The notes under the pieces are model-generated. The model was not told the origin of the DNA and searched no databases. It saw nothing but the letters and a program-made list of their open reading frames with translations. A stretch of 64,000 nucleotides of DNA, taken from Dictyobacter vulcani (GTDB lineage Bacteria; Chloroflexota; Ktedonobacteria; Ktedonobacterales; Ktedonobacteraceae). The stretch covers positions 186,001-250,000 of the forward strand of contig NZ_BKZW01000004.1 of the NCBI RefSeq assembly GCF_008974265.1, written 5' to 3'. This document shows positions 9,813-19,682 of this stretch, piece after piece. Position 1 is the first letter of the stretch. Each line of letters starts with the position of its first letter. A program made the position numbers and the translations under genes.

Positions 9813-10175
9813 CGTCCCCTCCAATTTTTCTCCTGCTAATCCTCCTCTGGCCCTCCAGAGAGGAACTGAAGGAATTTCGCTTACACCTCTCGCACGATTT
9901 CTCCCTTTCGATATGGTTGTTTTTATTGGAACGAAAACTGTAGGGTGCGGCACAACTTTTTGCAAGAACAGGAATAAAAAAGCGGAGTTGGTTACGCAGT
10001 CCTGTTGCTGCTACGGAGAGGTCAAAATAGGTCCCTCAGCTAATGTATATTGCCAATTCAACGCCCAACGTGGGAGAGATTTGTCCATTCAAATATACCG
10101 CGTGGTTGCTCATGAAGCAAGGTCAGCGACATTAAGCTCATGTACTCACACTGCTTGCAAAAAGGAGCCGGGGCA
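9813..10175. other. Noncoding stretch, nothing recognised
   Basis: This holds the promoter side of the deacetylase and then AT-mixed sequence. The small plus-strand frames across it show no family-like sequence or ribosome sites. Confidence 0.4.
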
Positions 10176-10349
10176 TTAATTATTGTTGTCCTCCTGATGC
10201 GGGTTGGTTATCGTCACCGTCACCGGATCCGACGTAGCCTGCTGACCGTTCTGGTCGGTGGCAACAACGGTCACCGTGGCGTGGGTCTTGTTGCTGCAGG
10301 AATAAGTAAACCATTTATGATGGTTTACTAGCTTTATATCTCATTTCAT
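10176..10349 (-). pseudogene. Ig-like/PKD-type domain, C-terminal remnant
   Basis: The minus strand reads KWFTYSCSNKTHATVTVV, then ATDQNGQQATSDPVTVTITN and a short acidic/Asn tail ending at TAA (10178-10176). The Y-x-C followed by alternating valines and ending VTVTITN is the last strands of a bacterial Ig-like or cadherin-like domain in secreted proteins. The frame closes upstream near 10350, so only a stub is left. Confidence 0.45.
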
Positions 10350-10418
10350 ATAAGTCCATTCATATCTTGTCGCCCAATTAGGCCAGATCTCAGGTGAATC
10401 CACTTGTAGTTCATAATT

Positions 10419-10450
10419 CAGGTTTGATTATTTTTGATAGTATCAGCAGC
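10419..10450. repeat. 32-bp direct repeat, copy 2
   Basis: Exact duplicate of 9049-9080. Here it forms the left arm of a complete hairpin (see 10433-10470). Confidence 0.85.
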
Positions 10451-10470
10451 ATCCTGCTGATACTATCAAA
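10433..10470 (-). terminator. Long hairpin downstream of the BBE-type oxidase
   Basis: Perfect 17-bp stem (10433-10449 with 10454-10470) and a 4-nt loop. On the minus strand it follows the stop at 10486 and continues into AAAATAATC. It fits a terminator or transcript-end stabiliser. Confidence 0.65.
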
Positions 10471-10485
10471 GGGTTCTCGGGCACA

Positions 10486-11076
10486 TCATGTAGTTGGTTT
10501 GACGTTTTGATTCATGCGGAACAGATTGCCCGGATCATATGTGGCTTTGATCTGGGCCAGGCGTGCATAGTTGCCGCGATAGGCGGCCTGTACGTGGTCG
10601 GTGCCTTCGTCCATCATCATGTTGACATAGCCTCCACCCGCTGAATAGGGATGAAGTGCCGTCCAGTAGTTTTTGGCCCACTGGATCATGCGTTCGTTGT
10701 TGGCCGGACTGGGATCGACTCCGACGATGACCTCGGCGAAGTTGGCGTCACGAAAGCTGAATGCGGTCTCGCTCATACCAACATTATGGACTGCTCCGTT
10801 TATCGGGTAGATATGCATGGTTGAGAGCATCGTCGGTAGTTGCGCGCTATGCTTCAGATGCTGTTCGATGGCCTGATCATTCAAGTCGGTAAAGAAGTCG
10901 GTCTTCCAATACCACTGTAAGCCCTTCGGGTAGAGTGCGTCGAAGAGCGTTTGCAGCGCCGGCCATGGAATTGGTCCGGCGAAATCTACGGCTGGTGGAA
11001 TGCTGGCGCGAATCGGTTGGAACTGTGCGTCGGCTTGCTCTGGCGCGCCCGTGTAGCACCATACAATGGCACACAT
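10486..11076 (-). pseudogene. FAD-linked oxidase, C-terminal half (BBE domain)
   Basis: 196 codons match the substrate-binding plus berberine-bridge C-terminal part of FAD-linked oxidoreductases: PALQTLFDALYPKGLQWYWK, then VGVDPSPANNERMIQWAK and the closing signature YARLAQIKATYDPGNLFRMN. The N-terminal PCMH FAD-binding domain, with its bicovalent His/Cys anchors, is missing. The upstream frame continues only as unrelated-looking sequence. It is therefore a truncated gene unlikely to bind FAD. Confidence 0.8.
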
Positions 11077-11434
11077 CTTCTTGAGGCGAAACTGTTCCGG
11101 ATCATACAGTGTCCAAAGAAGCTCAAGAACTACAATGCTATCTCTACGTGATGGTTGCTATTTCTCCAGGGTACGACATTCGAGGCGCGGTTTGCCATGG
11201 CACGTTTATCATCAGAAGAGTTATAATACCGCGTATATCATAAGAATCAGAAAAAAATACTGAGATAGAGTCGAACGGAAAATAAAATATGTTTGGATAG
11301 TTTATTTCCCCATTCCTTCTCTGATTTTGTGCATCTCTTGATCTTGTTGGATACTATTTCATGCTTTATAATAAACAGAATTTAGCATGTATAAACAATT
11401 AAATAGTAATGTTAATGAGTCGAAGGAGAAAAAT
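11077..11434. other. AT-rich intergenic region before the Mrr gene
   Basis: No gene seen. The last 100 bp are very AT-rich and probably hold the promoter of the restriction endonuclease gene. The stretch near 11100-11150 may be decayed sequence from the truncated oxidase. Confidence 0.4.
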
Positions 11435-13070
11435 ATGCCACGGCGGAGTTCTCTCTTGCGTGTTATGGTGCAATCACAACGAGAGGCAGAAAAAAAAACG
11501 TAAGGCTCAAGTGCGTGCCATGGAAAGTGCACAAACGAAAGCTGCTAAAGATGCTGAAAAGGCCAGAAAAGATTATGAGCGTGCTAAAGCAGCCGGGCAG
11601 AAAGAACAGGCTCGGCTCTATACAGAGTCAAGGATCGCTCAGGTTCAATTACAGAATGAGCAATTAGAGCAACGAAAAGCCGCGCTTGAACATCTTTTAT
11701 TAGATGCACTTAGTGTCGATCCATATGTAGATGTCCAGTCCTTGAAACAAACTCCTGCTTTCCCTCCCTTCGATCCTGGATCAATAGCTGTGGCAGAAGT
11801 ACCACCACCGCCCTATATATATACTGTTCCGGAACTAACTATGCTACAAAAATTGCTACCCGGAGCTAAAGAAAAACATGCTCAGGAGGTTGCAAAGGCT
11901 CAGGAAGCATATAAAACTCATTTAGCCGAGTATTCTGCTCGCGAAAACGTACGACAACAAGCACTCGCTGAAGCCAGAGCAAAATACGATCAACAGATCA
12001 TTCTGGAGCGCCAGAAAATTGCCATACAACATGAAGAGATTGATACACTACAGCATGAGATTCAATCAGGTGTTCCTCAGGCTGTCATTGCTTATTTTTC
12101 GATGATACTTAATTCAAGTATATATCCTGAAGATTTTCCTCAAGATATAAAGCTTGCGTATGTTCCTGAGTCTAAACAACTTGTCATTGAATATGATCTT
12201 CCACTATTTGAGGTTGTCCCTGAGGTTGCACTATATAAATATGTTAAGGCCCGCGATAGTATTACGGAAACAGCCCGCCCGCCAGCACAGCGTAAATCTT
12301 TATATGCATCAGTGATTGCGCAGGTTACACTGCGAACGCTGCACGAATTATTTAAGGCAGATCGTACAGAACTGCTAGACACGCTTGTTTTCAATGGGTA
12401 CGTTGCCAGTGTTGATAAAGGCACAGGCCGTTCAATCCGCACCTGTCTGATTACAGTTCGTACCAGTCGGGACGTCTTTACCGAACTGAATTTACACCAG
12501 GTGGATCCGCAGGCTTGTCTGGCTGTTCTCAATGCCTCGCTCTCGAAAAGTCCATCTGAACTTGCTCCAGTAAGACCTGTTCTAGAATTTAAAATGGTAG
12601 ATCCCCGTTTTATTGAAGAAGAGGATGTGCTCTCTGGACTTGATCAACGGCCAAATTTGATGGAACTTACGCCTTCGGAATTTGAGTCTCTCATTACGAA
12701 TCTGTTTCAGAAAATGGGTCTGGAGACACGGCAAACGCAAGCTTCCCGTGATGGAGGTGTGGATTGTGTTGCATATGATCCCCGCCCTATTTTTGGAGGC
12801 AAAGTGGTTATTCAGGCCAAGCGTTACAAAAATACTGTTGGTGTAAGTTCAGTACGCGATCTCTATGGAACCATGCAGAATGAAGGTGCATCCAAAGGTA
12901 TTCTTGTAACCACAAGTGGCTATGGTAAGGCATCCTATGAATTTGCTGATGGGAAGCCGCTGGAATTGTTGAGCGGGAGTAATCTGCTGTATTTACTGAA
13001 AGAACATGCAGATATAGAAGCGAAAATTCAGATTCCTGAGAGTTGGAACGATCCACAAGTAGATCTCTAA
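11435..13070 (+). CDS. Mrr-type restriction endonuclease with coiled-coil N-terminus (frameshift at A9)
   Basis: The C-terminal ~120 residues are a Mrr catalytic domain of the PD-(D/E)xK fold: FESLITNLFQKMGLETR, then the catalytic SRDGGVDCVAYD and VIQAKRYKNTVGVSSVRDLYG, then GILVTTSGYGKASYEFA. Residues ~25-230 are highly charged and Gln/Ala-rich, probably coiled coil, and the middle ~200 residues are unassigned. AAGGAG precedes the ATG at 11435 (MPRRSSLLRVMVQSQREAEKK), but this frame stops after a run of nine As at 11490-11498. With eight As it runs into the 550-residue frame. Such enzymes cut modified or foreign DNA. No methylase lies nearby. Confidence 0.85.
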
Positions 13071-13151
13071 AGGAATTGTGTAAGGGGTTATATTGGCTGA
13101 CCCCCATGATGCCCATTGTGGACGTCAAATGATAAGTGTAAATGGATAGTA

Positions 13152-13187
13152 GCAGATCTCTACATAGTGGAGATCTGCCTGATTTTT
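13152..13187 (+). terminator. Rho-independent terminator after the Mrr gene
   Basis: GCAGATCTC (13152-13160) pairs with GAGATCTGC (13170-13178), 9-nt loop, followed by CTGATTTTTG. Confidence 0.8.
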
Positions 13188-13224
13188 GCTGCTCATCAAA
13201 ATTTATTCTGTGAGCTCTTCCTGC

Positions 13225-13503
13225 TTCTTGGAGAGATAGAATACGGCAAAAAGCTGAGGTAAAACATCGCCAGCCATAGACACTTGTTTTGTCGTAGGCT
13301 TCTGCTTTATTGTAACCTTGGTTTTTGCAGTATTGATCCAATTGTGTGACACTTACGCTTGTACCATAATAGTCGGTCGTTATATTTCCTAAAAATTTTT
13401 CTTGTTTGAAACATTGCCAGCTTAAAGGATTATCATTGTTGCCAAGTCGGGCAACGATAGGGCCTTTGTCTGATAACTTCCTAACAGTTTTAACTATAAC
13501 CAC
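13225..13503 (-). pseudogene. Fragment of a secreted Trp/Cys-repeat protein
   Basis: The minus strand reads NPLSWQCFKQ, then LDQYCKNQGYNKAEAYDKT and VYGWRCF. The spaced W-x-C, Y-C-x-x-x-G-Y and W-x-C motifs resemble short disulfide-containing domains in secreted proteins of soil bacteria. No start with a ribosome site or signal peptide is visible, and the frame runs on as nonsense into the antisense of the Mrr gene. I cannot name the family. Confidence 0.35.
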
Positions 13504-13635
13504 TCAAGTCCTATTTTTTCTAGACACACCTCTGTGTATTCTATATTGGCTTTATGTCCGCTATACTAGCAAGAAGTGCTATCACATATGAACAATAGTG
13601 AAATTTTGCTTGTTGCTACCATCTTCAGCATTCAT

Positions 13636-13765
13636 TAAATACCGTTGGTGTAAGTTCAGTACGCGAGCTCTATGGAACGATGCAGAATGAAGGTGCGTCA
13701 AAAGGTATTCCAGACAGTTGGAAAGATCCACAAGTAGATCTCTAAATTATTGTATAAGGGGTGTT
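13636..13765 (+). pseudogene. Truncated duplicate of the Mrr gene 3' end
   Basis: This stretch repeats 12,830-12,905 (through GASKGI) joined directly to the last codons and 3' flank around 13,040-13,090, with few substitutions. The middle ~135 bp are deleted. It is a second, internally deleted copy of the end of the upstream endonuclease gene and encodes nothing functional. Confidence 0.85.
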
Positions 13766-13773
13766 AAAGAAAG

Positions 13774-13813
13774 TCTCAACGCCGCCCGTTAATCAGGGCG
13801 GCATTGAGATTTT
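13774..13813 (+). terminator. Rho-independent terminator
   Basis: A stem of TCTCAA plus GCCGCCC (13774-13787) pairs with GGGCGGC plus TTGAGA (13796-13809), with one C/A mismatch, an 8-nt loop and a TTTT tail. It probably belongs to the original second copy of the Mrr gene, and it could also stop transcripts from the right. Confidence 0.8.
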
Positions 13814-13874
13814 GCCAGAGTAGATGGACGATGGATCAATTATCCCTGTATCATTGTATGCGTGAAAAGGGTGA

Positions 13875-14090
13875 TTACATACTTTTTGCGGTATCAGTTA
13901 CGCGAATCACAGGTGATAGGAGGAGCACGATAAAGCCAGGTTGGATGCCAACCACTCCGATCAGGAGCGTCGGTCGCAGGCCGATGATGGTTCCTACGAT
14001 ACCCGCTAACAGAGCACCAATAGGAAACTGCAAACAGAAGCCTGCACCGAATAGCGACCATTGTGCATGGTTCGTATTCAGTGCAGGCAT
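13875..14090 (-). pseudogene. MFS transporter C-terminal fragment
   Basis: The minus strand encodes FGAGFCLQFPIGALLAGIVG, then TIIGLRPTLLIGVVGIQPG and LLLSPVIRV. This is the last two membrane helices of a major facilitator drug/sugar transporter, with the typical GLRPTL loop and terminal LSPVxxL. Only ~65 residues survive, so it is a remnant. Confidence 0.6.
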
Positions 14091-14126
14091 TCAGGTACAG
14101 CTATATGTTTGACGTTTCGATCGACC

Positions 14127-15529
14127 TTATGCAGCGGTCCAGCCAACGATGTTTGCCTGGAAGTTGTTCGCGACAGGCATGGTAGTGGCTGATCCTCCAT
14201 GTATATTGCCAATAATGAGAGAATCTTTGCTATTTGTGGTTTGCAGAATGGCATAGTACTTGCCGTCGTGCGAAACATTTGTCCACGGTAAGTAGCTATT
14301 GTTGCCTGCGCCATAACTATCAAAAGAGTATTCTGCTGCCGGTGCGCTTGTGAGCAGTTTCAACTGAGTGCCATCCGTATTGATGCGATAGAGTTGCGCC
14401 ACATGGGTGGCAACGTCGTTGACCGTGAACAGGATCATTTGACCGCGTGAGGCGCGTGCCAGCACCTGGCTACTCAATGGCGCGGTGAAGATCGTATGCC
14501 ATGATCCACTGCTAATAGGTTTTACCTTGATGGCTGGCACTATCGTATTTGGGCCCATGACAGGATTGACACTACAAATGAGTTTGGTCTGGTCAGTGCT
14601 TATATCATAGCTCTGGTAGCTCTGGCATTCGCTCTGGTTCTGTTGTGCCGCGAATGATTTCACATTGCTACTCTGCTGAGCGACAGACTTGTGGATATCC
14701 AGTAATTGGTAGAGAATGTGAGGTAGAAAGCCACTGCCTGCTACCATAGGCATGCCGAGTAAGTAGAGGCTGCTGTTGCTCGCCATTTGAGGGGAATATA
14801 AATCGTCATCGGAGGTGGTCCAGATAGCGGCATCAACTGGCTGGCAAAGCTCATTTGGACCTGTGGTTGCTGGCGACTGGCTTGCTGCTGTGTCGTTGCA
14901 CCAGGATAGCCGGGTTGCTGTGATGACAGCACAACCCGTATTTTGCCCGTGCTCAGGTCCAGTAGCTTCAGGGTATCGGTCATGGTATTTATATCGCGCT
15001 CGTTAAAGACCAGGTAATGCTGGTCGGGAGAAAGAAGCACGCCGCTTAGATCATTATTACCCTTTGCACAGTAGAGCGTTTGCGTATACTTACCATCTAC
15101 ACGGATGAGCTTGAGTGCATCCGTTTGCCCATCGGTTGACTGGTTCACAATAATCCAGTGGCCATCTGGTGAGACATTTGCTGCTACATAATCATGTGCC
15201 ATAGAAAATGTTAGTAAATTCTGCTTATTATGTGTTTTCGTATCATATTTGCTTAATGTAACATGGGTATTGTCCTGCCAGAGGTAAGCCACGCTCTGAT
15301 GTTGAGGCGTCGTGAGCGCCGGCATCACAGCTGCGCGTCCATTGCCATTGGCCGGACAACTTTGCTGTGTCTTCACCGGGATAGGGGTTGGGGTAGCTCT
15401 GGCTGTGAGCATGGCTGTAGATCCGGCTGCGGTTGTGGTTGGCAGATTGCCACATGCGGCGAACAGTGAAGCCATAAGCATAAGGAATAAACTGAAAAAG
15501 GATAGGCGCATAGATTTAGGTCGTATCAT
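14127..15529 (-). CDS. WD40-like beta-propeller lipoprotein, paralog 1 (frameshifted)
   Basis: Frames 15529-14741 and 14786-14127 join into ~467 residues. The start follows GAGGAGGAAAA. A lipoprotein signal (FFSLFLMLMASLFAAC) precedes a Pro/Thr-rich linker, then TolB/WD40-like strands such as VSPDGHWIIVN, LLSPDQHYLVFNE, LYRINTDGTQLKLLT and WTNVSHDGKYYAIL. It should be anchored outside the membrane; the role is unknown. One base is missing near 14785, where paralog 2 reads LKWISNSSLYL continuously. The paralog lies at 22,691-24,072. Confidence 0.75.
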
Positions 15530-15837
15530 TTTTCCTCCTCGATAAACATAAAAGTGTCTACCTCAATTATGAGCTGTACCGTGCTCTATTGACACATCAT
15601 CTACGCACCATCTTCTCATCATTTGCACACTATTTATGCTTTCACGAGTTCAAAATGATCTATGTAGCCTTGGAAATCTCCTGTGTGATTGACAATTTTT
15701 TAGTGTTTATTGTGTTTTAGATTTTTATAAATTATCATGAATCAAGAATGTGTTTAATAGCATTATTGATTTTTTAATTAATGATATATTTTTTTAGTTT
15801 TTTTGAGCTATAATCGGTAAAAAATCTCTCGGGAATT
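15530..15837. other. AT-rich intergenic region
   Basis: No gene seen. It is very AT-rich from 15,680 to 15,820, with long T and A runs. It probably holds the promoter of the lipoprotein gene. Confidence 0.4.
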
Positions 15838-16583
15838 GGCCACCGTCCTTTAGAGGGAAGTGGGGGCAAGGGCCAATACTTTCAACGTAAGCGCATCCTG
15901 GTCGCTCCGTTGGGGTTCAGTGAGCACGTTTCCGAACGTAACGGCAGGGCCTTTGAAAGACAATCGTGAACGCCGCTCAGTCGCGGCTAGCTGCGCTCAC
16001 ACGATTGCAAGGTAGGGCCCTTTGAAAGACAATCGTGAACGCCGCTCAGTCGCGGCTAGCTGCGCTCACACGATTGCAAGGTAGGGCCCTTTGAAAGACA
16101 ATCGTGAACGCCGCTCAGTCGCGGCTAGCTGCGCTCACACGATTGCAAGGTAGGGCCCTTTGAAAGACAATCGTGAACGCCGCTCAGTCGCGGCTAGCTG
16201 CGCTCACACGATTGCAAGGTAGGGCCCTTTGAAAGACAATCGTGAACGCCGCTCAGTCGCGGCTAGCTGCGCTCACACGATTGCAAGGTAGGGCCCTTTG
16301 AAAGACAATCGTGAACGTCCGCTCAGTCCGCGGCTAGCTGCGCTCACACGATTGCAAGGTAGGGCTTGTGCCTGCGGACCGTCCACGTATGAAATGTTCC
16401 TCACACATGTGATTGTGGTGAGGCGAGTGCATAAAAGCGTGTTCCGCGTCTGGATGGTGCCTACTCGTACGTGACCAGATCGCAGGCGCAAGACCTGCCG
16501 TTACGCTGGGATGCTTCTCAATAGGATTGAGCGCATCAGCCGCCGACAGCCCCTGCATCTCGGTTCCCCCTAAAGGACGGTGA
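15838..16583. mobile_element. MITE-like element with internal 69-bp repeats
   Basis: The ends are inverted copies of CACCGTCCTTTAG followed by a purine run (about 15842-15858 and 16563-16580). Inside are the six-unit 69-bp array and a ~200-bp unique arm that recurs at 24,590-24,720. There is no transposase. It is probably a non-autonomous element that depends on an IS elsewhere. Confidence 0.6.
15943..16357. repeat. Tandem array, six copies of a 69-bp hairpin-forming unit
   Basis: Unit starts are at about 15942, 16011, 16080, 16149, 16218 and 16287. The copies are nearly identical; the last has two extra bases. Each unit is an imperfect palindrome bounded by CAATCGTG and CACGATTG with inner GCCGC/GCGGC arms. 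Single copies occur at 24,520-24,585 and inverted at 25,120-25,185. Confidence 0.95.
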
Positions 16584-16762
16584 GTCAAACACATATACGT
16601 AATGCATGAATCATTGTCCGCTTTTTGTTTCTTTTGTGAGTTATTCTGAGTGGATATCCAAAATCTTTGTAAGGAAATGTGGAATGTGATGCGCTACAAA
16701 TGAGTCTTCTTCGACCGCAATAGAGGATAGAAAAGTTTGTATGTCAGCATCTCGGTTCCCGG

Positions 16763-17415
16763 ATGAGGATGAAGATGATACCTATCTCATCAGGAAATGA
16801 AGAGCTATTATTGATATATCAAGCGGCAAAAGGGATCAAGATGCTTTTGCCGCATTGGTCGGGGCGTATGAACGTCCAATCCTCACGTATGTGTCCGCTT
16901 TGCTTGGTGGTTGGGAGAACGCTCATGACATTGGGCAAGAGACCTTTATCGCCGCATATTATGCACTACCCCGCTGGATTCCTCCTAAACAATATGCACC
17001 AGGAAAAAAGGCTGATGCAGTACTTGAACAGCAAGACTATATTGATCAACATCCACTGGCTCCCTGGCTTTATCAAATTGCCACCAATAAAGCACTCTCG
17101 TTCCTTAAGAAACATGAGCGTCATCATCAGGCGGCATTACAACTGTCCAGGAATCTCCTACCACGAATTGCCATGGATGCTACGGCAATTGAAGAGAGTT
17201 ACATTGCTCGCGAACTCCTTCAGCGCGTGTTCAAAAGTCTTTCTGAAGAAGATATCGCATGTATTGTACTCCGTTTTGTCCTGGATGAAACTTATGCAGA
17301 AATAGCTGAAAGATTCCATATAAGCAAGGAAGCCGCCCGTAAGCGTATCAGCAGAGGCCTGCATACGCTCCGCTCTGTTTATGTCAGCATAGAAAAGCGA
17401 GAGGAAATATCATGA
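16763..17415 (+). CDS. ECF-type sigma factor (frameshifted)
   Basis: Sigma region 2 (YVSALLGGWENAHDIGQETF, then PWLYQIATNKALSFLKK) and region 4 (LSEEDIACIVLRFVLDETYA, then HISKEAARKRISRGLHTL) are both intact. The N-terminus NEELLLIYQAAKG lies in another frame, and QDAFAALVGAYERP continues in the main frame. One G is missing from the GGG run near 16842. Repaired length is ~217 residues. The stop overlaps the ATG of the anti-sigma-like gene at 17412, so the two are translationally coupled. Confidence 0.82.
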
Positions 17416-18592
17416 GTCTGATTAATGAGAAAGAACCTCAAGATATACATGGGAGGAGCATAGCAAATTTGTTACCTGGCTTGATGCTTATGGTACTGAT
17501 GAGTTGGATGAACGCGAAAAAGAACAGCTTGAGCAGCACATCGTATATTGTGCTGAATGTCAACAATGGTTGGTAGATATCCCGCGTCTTCGTATCCTGC
17601 TGAACACACATGGAATTCTATCCTGAAAGAGCGCGGCGCATATGCAGCGCAAATGTCTTTACCCTCTTTCAGCCAGTTGATCCTGACCGCCATTGCCCAC
17701 GACCACACCAGTGCAGATGCGAAGGATGTATTGGAGCCATTGGGCGCAAGACCACAACGGGCAGCGACGGTGTCGGGACAGAAAAATGTCACGAAACGAC
17801 CATACCTCAGAGCAATCGGAATGCTGGTTGCCGCACTCTGTGTACTCGTGCTTGTGGTTGCGCTGTTGCCCCAACTTACCCAGACTACAATATTCAATAA
17901 TTCACCAACCACTCAGATGAACGCCGCCGCTCCTAACTTTTGGGTAGTGGATGAAAAGCAGACCGTGGTGCGGAATGGCTCAGATATCTTTGCAATCAAG
18001 ACCATTGAAGGTACGGCACAAGGATTTCGCCTGTACTATGCATTTCGCTCTGCGCAAGCAGCAGAAGTTCCTCATATTGAGGTCATTTCTCTTCTTCCTT
18101 CACATCCTGGGAGCACCATCCATGTCGCTACCACATCCAATCATTCGGAAAATTAGGAGCGTTTCACGTAGGCGTTCTACAGGTAGCATATCTGAATCGC
18201 GTTGGTCAAACCCTTGTTATTCAGGGGATTTCTGCACAGAAAACTACTACCTGGCACCTGAACCTACTGAAGCAATTTTACTGGGAGCCGAGTGTCGCTG
18301 GAGGATGGTATGTTGTTGATCAGAACAATCTACCAGATATAACCTGGTTCGGCCTTCTGGAGAAAAGATTGGTGTGGCATATTTCCAGACCGCAACTTCG
18401 AGCCATGCCAAAGCAGCGCACCTTTACCTGCGTCTGGGAGACTCAATCAAGGTGATTACGCAAGCAGAATACCTTCAATGGGCCGAGAAAAGCTCAAATG
18501 TGCCTCCCTGTCCAAGTGTCCGGGCCTTTATCCGTGAAAGACAGGGACGGCAGTGGCGAAGGCAACTGCTAAGGCAGGGCGATAAACAATAA
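17412..18592 (+). CDS. Anti-sigma factor, zf-HC2 type, membrane-anchored (four frameshifts)
   Basis: The protein must be read through several frames: MSLINEKEPQDIHG; then FVTWLDAYGTDELDERE with zinc-binding HIVYCAEC; then SYPAEHTWNSILKERGAYA with one membrane helix (AIGMLVAALCVLVLVVALLP); then an extracytoplasmic tail GAFHVGVLQVAYLNRVGQ; finally GVAYFQTATSSHAKAAHLYL to the stop at 18592. Each switch fits one lost base. Repaired, it is ~394 residues. It would hold the upstream sigma factor at the membrane. Either a pseudogene or a victim of sequencing indels; the latter seems likelier given the conserved segments. Confidence 0.65.
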
Positions 18593-18635
18593 ATAGCAAG
18601 AATACAGCTATGAAGCAGCAATAAGAAGATCGTTT

Positions 18636-19682
18636 TCAGGAGGACATAAAAGAAAGAGGGATCGCCGGCATTGGCGATCCCTCCAGGCAACTTATGGTAA
18701 TGTGAGAATTAGTAGGAAAGCACACACCACCAGTGTTGCCGTTGAATGCATTGCTCCAGAGCGACTGGACTGCGAAGGTACCGGTGCTCAGGGAGATATT
18801 GGCTGATGCACCCTGACCGGAACTGATCCAGGCGCATTTGTCTCCGTTCTCAGCTCCACTGCCATCGATCCAACCAGTGCTGGGGTAGATGTCTGTTTCG
18901 GTCTCAGCGAACTCATGACCACCGACAATGGTGATGCCGTCGGTCAGGCCCGCGCTACCTGCGTTCACGAAGTTGGCGCCGCAGCTTGAGCCTGCATCCG
19001 TAATATAGGGCATGTTGGTGTAGGCGATGTTGCCGTAGCTTGTGCTTGTCGAACTGTGCCAGGCGCAGTATTGTGTTCCGAAACCAGACGCGCTATTGTG
19101 CGTCGCGGTATTGATCACATACTGAACCTTGGTATTCGAAGCCGCGGTTGTGTTGCCGAAGTGGGCTGCTGCTTTGGTTGCTTCGCTGGCAAGTTTTGCC
19201 TGAGTGGGTTTGCTAGGAGCCGCGGATGCATTGTCATACCAGACGCCGGCGAGTACACCGCTGGGGTTGGTGGCATGCGTGCCTGCGGAACCACAGGTAA
19301 TAGTTCCAGTGGCGACGCCCTGACAGTATTGCGTTACCGAGTTGTTCCAGCTTGAACCGCCGACGCCGTTGAAGAATCTTTGCTGGATGGCTGCTTCACC
19401 GGAGGGATCATTGCTGTTCCACTGTGATCCCCAGTAGATCAGATAGACTTTGTCCGCGCCAGTTTCGACGCCTGTGCCACCGGTGCCACCATGGTAACTA
19501 AGATTGTTACCACTGGCACTGGCGCAATTCGTACAGGTTTTTTTAACTTTCATACTGTGGATAGAGTGGAGGACATCAGTGTTTGGGCTTGCACTAACAG
19601 GCGTGACAAAACTCGCGAGGGTGAGCGCGATCGCGGTTACTAAGGCCAGCGTGCTCACAAAAATAAAATGGGATCGTTTCAT
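18636..19682 (-). CDS. Secreted protein with HEFAE metalloprotease-like motif
   Basis: A signal peptide (HFIFVSTLALVTAIALTLAS then FVTPVSA) starts at the ATG 19682, chosen because GAGGAGAAG lies 8-9 nt upstream. The mature part has YLIYWGSQW, several paired cysteines, and GGHEFAETETDIYPSTGWID followed by GAENGDKCAWIS. That is an H-E-x-x-E pattern seen in a family of secreted proteins of actinobacteria and Ktedonobacteria. Zinc-protease activity is plausible but unproven. The open frame runs through its own terminator hairpin, so the real stop may be a little upstream, around NGNTGGVC. Confidence 0.72.
   Translation of the reverse strand: MKRSHFIFVSTLALVTAIALTLASFVTPVSASPNTDVLHSIHSMKVKKTCTNCASASGNNLSYHGGTGGTGVETGADKVYLIYWGSQWNSNDPSGEAAIQQRFFNGVGGSSWNNSVTQYCQGVATGTITCGSAGTHATNPSGVLAGVWYDNASAAPSKPTQAKLASEATKAAAHFGNTTAASNTKVQYVINTATHNSASGFGTQYCAWHSSTSTSYGNIAYTNMPYITDAGSSCGANFVNAGSAGLTDGITIVGGHEFAETETDIYPSTGWIDGSGAENGDKCAWISSGQGASANISLSTGTFAVQSLWSNAFNGNTGGVCFPTNSHITISCLEGSPMPAIPLSFMSS
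18648..18681 (-). terminator. Intrinsic terminator of the secreted HExxE protein gene
   Basis: GGGATCGCC (18658-18666) pairs with GGCGATCCC (18673-18681), loop of 6, followed on the minus strand by a TCTTTCTTTT tract. It lies inside the last codons of the open frame of that gene. Confidence 0.85.

Noticed and set aside
15943..16357. Regular 69-bp array considered as a CRISPR
   Set aside because: There are no unique spacers: whole units repeat head to tail, and no cas genes are nearby.
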